Positions 54,964 through 64,000 of a stretch of DNA of 64,000 bases are shown one piece after another. The stretch comes from Basidiobolus meristosporus CBS 931.73 (Eukaryota > Basidiobolomycota > Basidiobolomycetes > Basidiobolales > Basidiobolaceae), in assembly GCA_002104905.1 (NCBI GenBank), contig MCFE01000303.1, positions 1 to 64,000 on the forward strand, read 5' to 3'. How positions within the stretch are numbered: position 1 is the stretch's first letter; each line of letters starts with the position of its first letter. The notes under the pieces are model-generated. The model ran no database searches and was not told the origin of the DNA. It saw only the letters and a program-made list of their open reading frames with translations. The position numbers were made by a program, and so were the translations under genes.

Positions 54964-55706
54964 TGCGATCACTTTGAATTGCGCACATTTGTAATGATCC
55001 CAACAACCCTTTTTTTTTGCAATCCAAATCGAGCCATTGCAAATCAGTGATCATCAAATTTTTGATATAAGTAATATCAAGGTTGTCTCACATTTGAGAC
55101 AGAACCCCTATAAATAAACACCCTGCATATATATATATCATAGGTAATACCAGTGCAGCTATTGGATCTGTTTTGCACCTACACAATTGCTTGCGTGCTG
55201 GCTATGACACCTTGTCCAATCACTAGGATCAGGGATTTACTTGCTCAATGAGCAAAATGGGATATTTGATGGCAAATCAGGTAGCTTTTTTAGTAGTCAA
55301 TGAGCCAATTGGGGGCTGCCAGCTTCAGGATACTTTTGGACCAATTAACCACTGAGATACCGTCCAATTGGAGTGAGGGTAGCCAAAATGGCAAGTATTA
55401 GTGTAGTTTATAGTGTAATACACATTTATTTCCATTTACATTAAAGAAACATATCCAAATACCGGATTTTACCTGCCATAATGGCGGTATCTGATGACGC
55501 ACGTGATGCAAACATTACAAGTTGGCGCAATCATCTGTTCCAACCTCATTGTGTCAGATTGTGCCATAGTGTGCGAGATTGTCCCGCATAGTGCAAAATT
55601 GTCCAAGAACAATCCTTCCTTCTGGTAGCTATAATATTGCGCCTGATTGTTCTTTACAACCGCGGATCACGCCGCACGCCCTGGCATGGTACAATGGAAC
55701 AAGTCT
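54964..55706. other. Right non-coding end of the Harbinger-like element
   Basis: Contains AT-rich sequence, a (TA)-rich run near 55,128, and close to the terminus repeats of the type ATTGTGCCATAGTGTGCGAGATTGTCC, echoing the GTGCCA repeats at the left end. Probably transposase-binding sites. No coding frame. Confidence 0.6.
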
Positions 55707-57464
55707 ATTTTTTTGAGCACTGCTCTTGAAGAAGTGCTGCAACCTCTTGGTGTGCCTATTGATTTTCCAAAATTCCACTGAAGGCATCATGATAGTCTTT
55801 TGAGTTCTTGACATTGTAGCCTTGTCTGTCAGTAGGATCTCCATTCAGTCAACAGTGGAGGCTGTGGTAGACAAATTGCCTTTTTCTGCAAACTCATCTA
55901 CCTTGCTGGAGTGAAGCTCAACTGGCTGCACTTCCAACTCTTGTGAAAACAGCTGCTTCTTGTCTGTAATTCTTCTTGGCTATGATGGGGTTCAGTCTGT
56001 TCTGGGCTTGCAGCATTAATTGGCAAGAACTGCAGTTTTTTTTGCGTGCCTTCCTGACTCAGGCTTGGGTAGACATTTTTCCCTTTCCCTTTTCCTTTAT
56101 CACTGTCAGGTCTTTCACTGCTACTTTGTCTGAGTGCTTCTTGTAATAAACTAGATTTTCTCCTTGATAAATGCTGCTCTGACGCATCTGTTTTGGCCTG
56201 CTTATCCCTTGCTAGCACTCTCCTGCCAACCTGATATTTCTTTTTTGCTTGTTTTGAGCTCTCAACCAAAGTTGTGACAGGCTCCTGAAAAAGCTGCTGG
56301 TTTTTATCACTGCAAGGTCCTTCACTGCTACATTGACTGAGTGCTTCTTGAGTGGTACTAGGCTTTTCCTTGATAAATGTTCTGCTGGTACATCCATATC
56401 TGCCTGCTTGTCCCTGATTGGCACTCTTCCAGCCACCTGATGTCTCTTTGACACTTATCTGGAGCTTTTGGCCCCTCTTATAATGGGCTCTTGAGGAAGC
56501 CACTGGTTTTTAGCCATGGCACCCTTGTTCTTCTGCCTTTGATAGTTTCTGCTATTCTTAAGATACTTTCTTAGCATACCAATGCTGGCCCAAAATCTGT
56601 TTGCCTGTTTGAATTCAGGATAATGCTCATGGAACAACTCAAGTGCATTCTGCTTGGCCTTGAGTTCCCAATGGTCCCATGGTATGCTGACCTTAAGGTG
56701 ATGGCATGCTAGACTTGTGACAGCCTCTTGAATATTAGCCCACTCTTCATTATTGCACTCAACAACTTGACTGATCTTCAATGTCTTTTGATTTTTAGGC
56801 TTTGGTATAAACAACACATTGTCTCCCTCCCATGCTGTGATAGGTTTTTCAGTGGGCTTTATCTTTGGGCATTGTTGTTGTGCTTCAAAGACTGCATGGT
56901 GTTTCTCTGCTTTTGCATTGGGAAATGGCTCAATTCTTGGCTGTGACATTGAGCTACTTGAGTTTTTTTTTGCAGCAAAGATACTGCTTTCTCTACCTGG
57001 GATATTGATTGCTCTACATGTATTATCTGCTCATCCTGTTTCTGGATTACTTCCTGATTTCTCCGGGCCATTGCAACTATCCAATCAGCCACTGCACCCA
57101 ATTGCTTCATTAATGCTTTGGTATGAGCTGACAACATACTTGCTAATATGGGTGGTGGTGATGTTATGACAGCTACTTGCTGGTTTTTGATAGAGGGTGC
57201 TGCATTTTCTACATTCTCATCTGCCTGAGCATATTGGTCAGCCTGTGGCTCCGCAGAGGTTCTCAATTGCCTACTTGACTGAGAGCCTGAGGAGTCTGCA
57301 TTATTACCTTTAATGGGCACACTGTCCACAGGGCCTTTTTTGGATGTAGCCCCACTTGTTGCACTGAATGTCAAAGCAAGCTGTTGTCCAACTGTTCTTC
57401 TGTTGCTGTCAGTGGTGGGGATTGGTTGAGAACCAGACAACTTTGCTTTATTTTTTGGTGGCAT
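55707..57464 (-). pseudogene. Old transposon-type ORF, frameshifted and split by the Harbinger-like element
   Basis: Start ATG 57,464 (MPPKNKAKLSGS). The frame breaks at a run of nine T (nine A on the coding strand) at 56,963-56,971, continues in another frame as SSSMSQPRIEPFPNAKAEKHH..., breaks again near 56,455-56,500 and continues in a third frame to about 55,898, then with further stops to KSSAQKN at 55,707. The remaining end lies at 44,471-44,770. The first part has a coiled coil (EVIQKQDEQIIHVEQSISQVEKA). The middle contains two tandem repeats of about 65 residues sharing DKQAxxDxxxxHLSR and a following EALxQxSSExPxSDK block, partly in different frames. Family unknown; position next to the Plavaka-like transposase suggests that it was that element's second gene. 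Confidence 0.5.
56963..56971. repeat. Homopolymer run at a frameshift
   Basis: Nine T on the plus strand (AAAAAAAAA in the coding sense) where the minus-strand reading frame changes by one. Either a real indel, a slippage site or a sequencing error. Confidence 0.6.
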
Positions 57465-58758
57465 ATATATGGAAGTGAGTCAAACTAAAGGGGAAATAGT
57501 GTTACATATACATGTGTATGTGGTGCCACAACTTTATTTATAATGCTTACTATGGCAGTGTGGTGGTGTATAAGTCCAAGGGAGAGATATGTCCAACACT
57601 TCTCAAGTGTTTTGTGTGTGGGGTGCTCACTGGGTGCAATAACCTCTGGCAAAAGCTTGCTAGGAATACTTGGGTTCTGTCTCTAATCTAATGTGAAGGG
57701 GAATAAAGCCACAAGCTTGTCAAGGGAAAACTATTGAGCTACAATCCCCAACTTAGTTGGCGTCTTAACAAAAGTATGTGCTGGGTTCAGTGTCCTTTGA
57801 GATGACAATGTACTAAAGCTTCCAAAGTCAAAACAACTGTAAACTCCACCAGCAGGGACTTGATAAGAATGCAGCTGTGGTCAATAGTTACAAAGACAGA
57901 AAAGTATCTTTGCCTGTACAAGAACAAACTTGGGAAAGAATCAAATATAATAAAAGATACCTACTCTGAGTATTCCTCACAAGTAGTGCCTCCAAGGTCA
58001 GTTGGCTGTCAGCATGGTTTCCTGGGAGTGTCCTGTGGTCTAGGGTTGGAAGTTCAGGCAGCAGGTAGCAGTGATCACACTAATCAAAAAGTTGGTATGT
58101 TGATAAAAGGGATGATGATTTATTGTTGAGGGATAGCCTCCCAAATATACTTTTCTCACTGGCTAAGTGATTACTAATCATGGTGTTCCAGAAGGTTCTG
58201 AATATCAAAAGAAATCTTAATGACATCAGAATGACCTAAGAATGTTCTAAGTATGTGCCAGAAGGTTCCAAGAGGCACAGCACATCCAACCAATCAGGAG
58301 TCAATAATCTGAGACCTGTGTAACATAGGGATACCATATATGGTATGGAAATGGTAGGGATGGTGACAGGGGTTGATCATGTGTCACAGGTACTGGCATG
58401 GGTACTTGCCTAATATAGAAGTACTTATAGCTAGTAATCTTACACAAAGTGAGGGGTAACTTATGCAATAAGGTAAGCAGGTGTGATAGTCAACCAGCTT
58501 ATGGGATAGTACTGATTGGGTAAGACAAATGGGATAAAACTAAAATAAGTGTAGAAGAGATATAGGGAAGTAGAAAATATGGGAATGAGCACATCTGTCA
58601 GTGGGTGTCACTGTCACCCCACTACAGTGGGTCATCATTGAATCTTACATTCATGTAGGTGCAATGTCTCAAATACAAGACTGTCTTAAGTTCACATGAG
58701 TATTGACCAAAAAGTGATATAATAGCATTATGTTGTTGAAGGTCAAACTGTTTGCCCC
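57465..58758. other. Divergent non-coding region between two transposon ORFs
   Basis: About 1.3 kb, CpG-poor, between the minus-strand ORF at 57,464 and the plus-strand transposase at 58,759. No usable frame. It contains GTGTCACTGTCACCCCACTACAGTGGG-like inverted sequence near 58,602-58,628, possibly an element end or regulatory site. Confidence 0.4.
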
Positions 58759-60655
58759 ATGGACAAGACTACTTTGACTCAACACCGTAAGAGAAGAGAA
58801 AAAAGACCATGTGGCTATTGTGGCAAGCCTCTCAGCCATGAAGCACACAGACAGCATAGGAAGTATTACAAGGATCATGACCAGTGTTTTGCCACCCAAG
58901 TCATATTTGACCATTCATTGGTCACTACTGTACCAACATTATCTTGCTGGCCAGTTGATACTCCTATATTGGCACCTGGCTGTCTTTGTCACCTTGCACA
59001 AACTGAGTCAGGTGAGTTTGTGACACCTTTAGGCTCACCTCAGCCTTCTGAATATGGCACGCAGAGTGATAGCCCTGACAAAGAAGGTTCACTGATGGAT
59101 TTTGAGCCTATCTCCCCTAACAACAGTACTACGTATGAGCCTGGTCAAATCCCTATATGCAATGATACAACACCTGTTGAAACAAATGCCAAGGATACTT
59201 TATGGAGCCAAGTGAGCCCAGTAATCCATCTATTGGTAAATGATGTAATGTTGTGGCTAGAGAAGTGGCATGTTTTGACTAATATCAGTAATGGGGGCTT
59301 TGAGGATTTATTACTACTTCTTGCCAAAATCATACCAGGATGCAACTTACCATGTACATGGTACAAGTGGACAACCATCATGCGGCTGGCAACATATGAT
59401 CCAGAGACTGTCTGGATTCCAGCATATGTTAACAGTTGCATGGCATTCACATCCAAAAATGCTACCATTGCAACATGTCCAAATTGTCAGGAATCCACCA
59501 CCATTGAGGGAAAACATTGTTCACACTCTGGATATATTCCAGTCATAACCTGTTTGAGGAAGCTGATGCAGTCTGACAAATATTGCAAAGCTATACAGTA
59601 CCACAGTCAGTATCAATCAAGTGCAAACATATCCAATATATTTGATGGCAAACATTACAAACAACTAAGAAGCAAGGGCTACTTTGAAGGTATGCATGAC
59701 CATGCCTTTGCTTCAGCACTTGCTGGATTCTCATTGAACAAGTACTCTAACAGCAAATCCTGCTGGCCACTGATTCTCATCAATCTGAATCTGTCACCCA
59801 TCTTAAGGTATCTAAGCAATAATCTGATAGTAGTCTCACTGGTATCTGGGCCTAAATCACTGTCCAACCTGGATAGCCACCTGTATCCATTGCTGGATGA
59901 ATTATGTATGCTTTCCAGCGGGATAATGGTAAATGGCCATCATGTAAAAGCACATATTATTATTGGCATTGGAGATACCCCAACCATCAGCAAGATAGCA
60001 GATTTTCTGGGCACAATGGATGGTATTGCTGTCAAATGTGTGAGATCCAGGGAATTTACTCATAACTCACACGCATTATTATTACCCAAACACCAGCACC
60101 AAGAATATCATCTTTCCACAGAGAGAACATACAGAAGTAAGCATGCAATTGCAGCAAAGTTGGCAAGCTATAAGCCATTGGCCAGAATATGGAATCAATC
60201 AGAAACCGGAAATACTTAAGACAGAGGGTATCTGTTGGAGCAAAAGCTTTCCACTGGAAGCAAAGCATTTGCTTTTCAACAATATCCCTATACTGATGAC
60301 CAAGTTTTACATGGATCATTTCAAGCTAAATGAGCCATCTGAGATACCAGAGAGATTTGAAAGAACTGTCAAGATACCACCAAGTATCTTCTACCCTCAG
60401 TACTTCTTGTGGGCTCCAATCAACATTCATATGCATATGCAGCAATTCAAGTGCAAGAACTGGATGAACCAGATTTGTATTTATTCAAGTGGCCTTCTAA
60501 AAGCATTTCTACCAAGAGTACATTGGGAGCACTGGGAGTCACATGTGGACATTGTTGGAATATTTATCCAGCGGTGGATCACCAATGCCAACATGATGCA
60601 TCAGCAACTTTTATGCAAAGAGTTTGTGATAGGATTTGAGCTGATACACTACTAA
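58759..60655 (+). pseudogene. Plavaka/CACTA-like (Tnp2 family) transposase, frameshifted
   Basis: The first frame runs from ATG 58,759 to 60,219. It has an N-terminal zinc-finger-like block (CGYCGKPLSHEAHRQHRK) and a linker, then the family core: LRSKGYFEGMHDHAFASALAGFSLNKY, SCWPLILINLNLSP, LIVVSLVSGPKSLSNLDSHLYPLLDEL and the GDTPTISKIADFLG stretch. These match the RNase-H-fold transposases of the Plavaka group. Near 60,150 the coding sense moves to another frame (60,143-60,655: YGINQKPEILKTEG, SKSFPLEAKHLLFNNI), which continues the family, and later parts shift again. The DDE residues cannot be assigned with confidence. CpG-poor and broken, so an old copy. The C-terminal part found in complete elements is not seen. 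Confidence 0.7.
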
Positions 60656-61710
60656 AATAAAGCTGAGTGTATAGATCTCTGCCGCTACTTTATATATTTG
60701 CTACTCCATCTTGCTTGGTGTGCTCAGATTATTGCACCTTACTTCACCTATTGTGAGTTTCCTATGGAGTGGATGTGTTAGGAGATAGGAAGAAAAGTCA
60801 AGTTGCAGGTCCTTGTCATTAGTAATCACTTGGCAATCAGGAAAAGTATTTTAGGGAAGTCAATCCCTCATCAATAAGTCATCCTTTCTATTATTAACAC
60901 TTTCTCCTTATTGATTAATAGTTGATCACTGCACCTGCCTTTTGCATATACACCTCAGACTTGTCCTCAAGGAGCTTTTCAGGGTAGTGCACAAGACACA
61001 CAGAGGCCTTTGAAGACACATGGAGCATCTAGGAAGCTTGAGAAGCAGGAGCTTTTACCATAGTTACATGTTGAAAAAGACACCACTGGTTTAGACACAG
61101 AGGTTATTGCATATATCAGGCAACTCACACATCTTGAGTTGTGTAGCATCTCCCAGGAGTACCTCTAAACCTCCACACCATTATGGATGTAATGAGTTGG
61201 CACATGCAGGATAGCCAGGAAGAGTTGGAAAATACTGCAGACAGATGTTCACATGGAGACACCTATGCCTATGGCATTAAGAAGCTGAGTAGCCCCAATA
61301 TGTGGGTAATCAGTCAAGTAATGCAAAGCTGGGTTGGGTGCCATAGTGTTTTTTTAATCAAACTATTTGTGAAGTACCCAAAGCAGTAGTGGGTAAGCAA
61401 ATAAACAAGGGTATTCTGCAGTAGAATATATGAATTGCGCAAGATGAGGCAGAAAAAGGAAATACCATTTGGTAAATTGGTATGGTAGCATTATACTGAG
61501 CTAGCTGTAGGCTGCCATACTAACATGATAATGCCATCAAAGGCTTGCAAAGAGGCCATCAAAACACTGACATGTTTTTTGCCATGTAAGGCAATTGGAT
61601 GTACTGGCTGGTTAGATCTACTCAGGTAGGTGTAAAGTGCAATAAGACTGTAACAATGCCATGCCAACCTTGGCAAGACACTGTATGAGCACTGTCAAAA
61701 TTTATCAACT
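60656..61710. other. CpG-poor transposon debris
   Basis: No usable frame; a 68-codon frame at 61,183-61,389 has no motif. Several stretches share the style of the flanking Plavaka-like copies. Confidence 0.4.
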
Positions 61711-62340
61711 TTATTTGGCTGAAAAATTAGCAAAATGCCATTGTGATCCTGTCACAAAATTGTGTAGATGGTCATTAATTCCAGTTGCTACTTCTATTGC
61801 AGTCTCTTGACAGGATCCTGATGGCTGGTCTGGGTTAGATCCATCCGCAAGACCAAATAATTTTTTATAGGGAGAATGTGTGTGAGTTCTGGAGTAAGTC
61901 CCCTGGATCTCACAAATTTGACAGCTATACCATCCATTGGGCCCTGAAAGGCAGGCTATCTTGTTGATGGCTGGGGTATCTCTATTGTAGATAATAATTT
62001 GAACTTTTACATGAAGGCCATTTATTGTTATCCTGCTGGAAAGCATACAAAATTCATCCAGCAATAAATACAGGTGGCTTCCCAGGTTAGACAATGATTT
62101 AGTCCCATATGCCAATGAGACTACCATCAGATTTCTGCTCTGATACAATAACCAAGGCAGCAGATTCAGGTTGATAAGTATCAGTGGCCAGCAGGATTTG
62201 CTGGTAAAGTATTTGTTTAGTAAGAATCCATCATGTGCCAAGGCAAAGGCATGGTCATACAAACACTCAAAGTAGCCCTTGCTTCTGAGCTGTTTGTAAT
62301 GTTTGCCATTGAGTATATCTGCTATATTTGTGCTTGATTA
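61711..62340 (-). pseudogene. Second Plavaka/CACTA-like transposase fragment, opposite orientation
   Basis: The minus strand repeats the core of the copy at 58,759-60,655: NGKHYKQLRSKGYFE, YDHAFALAHDGFLLNKY, SCWPLILINLNLLP, LMVVSLAYGTKSLSNLGSHLYLLLDEF and RDTPAINKIACLSGPNG. Here the part after it is better kept: CQICEIQGTYSR is the C-x2-C block that in the family follows the GDxPA motif. An in-frame stop lies upstream near 62,340 and the frame ends at 61,711. Identity with the plus-strand copy is clear but not high, so these are two separate copies of related elements. Confidence 0.7.
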
Positions 62341-63034
62341 ATACTGGGTGTGGTACTGTATAGCTTCATAATATTTGTGGACTGCATGAGCCTAAGTGAC
62401 AACTAAGTGCAGAATCTTAGAAATGTCAAGAGTGCCTGAAGTATTAGCAGAGATGTTCTGGTCTAATATTGGTCTTATATATAGCTGAGTTGGGCTTATA
62501 AAGGCAACAGAGTAGGTTTGCTATGCAGGCTAGGCTTGGTGTTCTTGAGAGTGCTAGATATGCTAAGCTTGGGTAGAAACTAGAATGGATTTGTTGAATT
62601 CTTAATTTTCTTGAGACACACACTAAACCAAAGGGTTCAGTAAGCTATATTTATATTTTCTGACTGAGTTGCATTAGTAAGCACCAAGAGACTGGACTAA
62701 TTGAAATCTGTTGGGGTGTTGATAGGTGCATAAAATAAATGAAAAATTGCCTCATTAATCAGCTGATGTCTTGGCTACAACTAAGTGGTTGGATAAATAT
62801 CAGATGACTAATCACTTGGAAAGGCTTAGCAAATCAGTTGAGGACATAATGACCACATGAAAATTAATCAGGTGTGACAGCTAAATATAGATTCTGAGAA
62901 GTGATAAAATAAATCATAACAGGGATTAGTTATGTTTGGATTAGGGAAAATCAGTTAGGGTACTAGATTTTCTAAAGGAGTGAAATTGGCCAAGTTTTAA
63001 AGGTTGATGGACAACATCACTTCCTCTTGGGAGA
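62341..63034. other. Non-coding end of the chromovirus, LTR possible
   Basis: Downstream of the chromodomain on the minus strand, where the 3' LTR of the element would be expected. The other LTR lies outside the window, so borders cannot be set. No frame of note. Confidence 0.35.
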
Positions 63035-64000
63035 GGAGTTTTTTGATATCCTCTGGGTTCCCCTGTGGCTCCAATACTGATCAATAATGGCAATCTCATC
63101 AAAGTTGGTGTAAGGTTCCCAGGTGTTGTGTTTGGCATCCTAACCTTTCCACTTGACTAAATAAAGGCAATTTGGTTCTTCACCATCATGGTCAGCAAAA
63201 GCTTTAACTTCATAGGATTCAGAAGTAACTGGGTCTTGAGATATAAGTTTGAGTGAAGAAGGTGGAAAGTTTTTGGGTAGTAGTGCTCCGGTGTTGTCCT
63301 GAAGTACATAAGATCCTCCAGTGGTATGTCTTACAACTTTCAATGGGCCTTCATACTTGGGGTCAAGTTTACATTGTTGGATTGGATCTAGTGTCATGAC
63401 ATATGATCCATTGGGAAAGCTGCTGTTCCTGTGTCTTGAGGCATATGTTGAAGTCATCTTTTGCTCTGTGGCCTTACTTCTGGCACTGATAGCAGGGTAG
63501 ACAATGTTTGTAAGGTGCTCAAGCTGGTTCTTTAGCTGGTCTGTATTCAAACTTGCTAGCTGTGTATGCTGGTAGTCCCCAAAGTGGTTGTATCTTCTTC
63601 CAAACATCAAAGAAGATGGTGTTGATCCATGTAGAGCGGCGATTTTGGTGTTGATAGCATACTGAACAGTGGAAATGTACTTGTCCCAATTCATCTTGAT
63701 ATCATTGATAGATTTCCTGATGATGTTCACTGAGGTCTGAACATGTCTTTCATCAAGTCCATTAGCTTTTGGATGATATGGAGTGATCAGATGGTGATCA
63801 ATGGCACTATTCTGGCAGAGGGCTTTGATAACATGATTTACAAATTCTATTCCATTACCCAATTGAATCACCTTAGGGAATCCAAAAAGGCAGAAGAGCT
63901 TGAATAGTGCTTGACTAATAGTGGCAGCATACTTGTCTGGGATAGCTTCTAGGAAGACAAAAAGTGTGCAGACATCCACAATTACAAAGAGGTAGTGATT
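63035..64000 (-). pseudogene. Chromodomain-bearing Ty3/gypsy integrase (chromovirus), partial and damaged
   Basis: The minus strand enters at the window edge within the integrase catalytic core (VDVCTLFVFLEAIPDKYAATI), continues IQLGNGIEFVN, HPKANGLDERHVQT and the C-terminal part (LDPKYEGPLKVVRHTTGGSYVLQD) and then a chromodomain (YEVKAFADHDGE...CLYLVKWKG, and after a TAG at 63,140-63,142 AKHNTWEPYTNFDEIAIIDQYW). In the second catalytic block the usual DNG is GNG, so one catalytic Asp is lost. Stop and lost residue show that it is dead. Chromodomains of such elements bind histone marks and target integration to heterochromatin. It is a different lineage from the chromodomain-free gypsy element at 46,908-54,417. 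Confidence 0.82.

Larger units (their letters stand above)
44774..55706. mobile_element. PIF/Harbinger-like DNA transposon, interrupted by a gypsy element
   Basis: The left terminus reads AGACTTGTTCCGTTGGATAG and the right terminus, inverted, AGACTTGTTCCATTGTACCA, an imperfect terminal inverted repeat followed by sub-terminal GTGCCA-type repeats. Both ends are flanked by ATT (44,771-44,773 and 55,707-55,709), a 3-bp target-site duplication, the size expected for PIF/Harbinger elements. Total span 10,933 bp; without the gypsy insertion (about 7.5 kb) the element is about 3.4 kb. It encodes a DDE transposase on the minus strand and a second ORF on the plus strand, divergent from a common promoter region at 45,842-46,200. 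The same termini occur on the MITE at 50,490-51,223. Confidence 0.85.

Noticed and set aside
1-64000. CRISPR arrays, rRNA genes, bacterial-type operons
   Set aside because: No spaced direct repeats, no rRNA signature and the gene structure is eukaryotic.

Overview
The window reads as nuclear DNA of a fungus. Genes carry short spliceosomal introns (mostly 45-90 nt, GT-AG with one GC-AG) and the gene set is fungal or broadly eukaryotic: Atg13, a Cdc1/Ted1-type phosphoesterase, Gar1, ribosomal protein eL6, mitochondrial succinyl-CoA ligase beta, BolA, an Alba-type RNase P/MRP protein. A TMEM41-like protein and a fungal O-fucosyltransferase-like protein lean toward an early-diverging (zygomycete-grade) lineage, but no single marker in the window decides the species.

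Layout. (1) 1-2,385: decayed Ty1/copia pieces on the minus strand (gag fragment plus LTR, then a second internally deleted copy) with an unidentified broken ORF between them. (2) 4.2-42.2 kb: the gene-bearing segment. In order: LON/RING protein, coiled-coil protein, glycosyltransferase-like type II membrane protein, TMEM41-like VTT protein, a probable FAD-monooxygenase relic, LACTB2-like hydrolase, GAR1, RPL6, a GPI-anchored 8-Cys protein, LSC2, ATG13, a secreted HExxH metalloprotease, a Cdc1/Ted1/MPPE1-like phosphoesterase, an Alba-domain protein, a second GPI-anchored 8-Cys protein, a secreted protein of unknown function, BolA, a GH8 chitosanase-like enzyme, a CsbD-like small protein and a two-helix membrane protein. 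Several of these (Alba, BolA, ATG13, phosphoesterase) are only visible after joining short exons. Neighbours are mostly functionally unrelated, as usual in a nuclear genome, so no operon-like logic is claimed. (3) 42.5-64 kb: a transposon graveyard with a readable order of insertion.

The transposon cluster is the most informative part. An old minus-strand ORF (57,464 down to 55,707, continuing at 44,770-44,471) was split by a PIF/Harbinger-like DNA transposon (44,774-55,706) encoding a DDE transposase and a divergent second ORF. That second ORF was split by a Ty3/gypsy retrotransposon (about 46,908-54,417) whose LTRs differ at only two sites I can see. The gypsy pol gene was in turn split by a 734-bp, almost fully palindromic MITE (50,490-51,223) with the same termini as the Harbinger-like element. 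At each of the three levels, removing the insert and one target-site copy puts the reading frame back in register, so the order of events can be read from the sequence. Flanking this are a solo copia LTR, fragments of a Plavaka/CACTA-like (Tnp2) transposase in opposite orientations, and the 3' part of a chromodomain-bearing gypsy element running off the right edge. By eye the older elements are very poor in CpG while the young gypsy element is not, and the gypsy stop codons are all TGA, which fits methylation-driven C-to-T decay.

I did not find CRISPR arrays, rRNA or convincing tRNA genes. The exon structures were derived by hand from splice signals, phase and family conservation.
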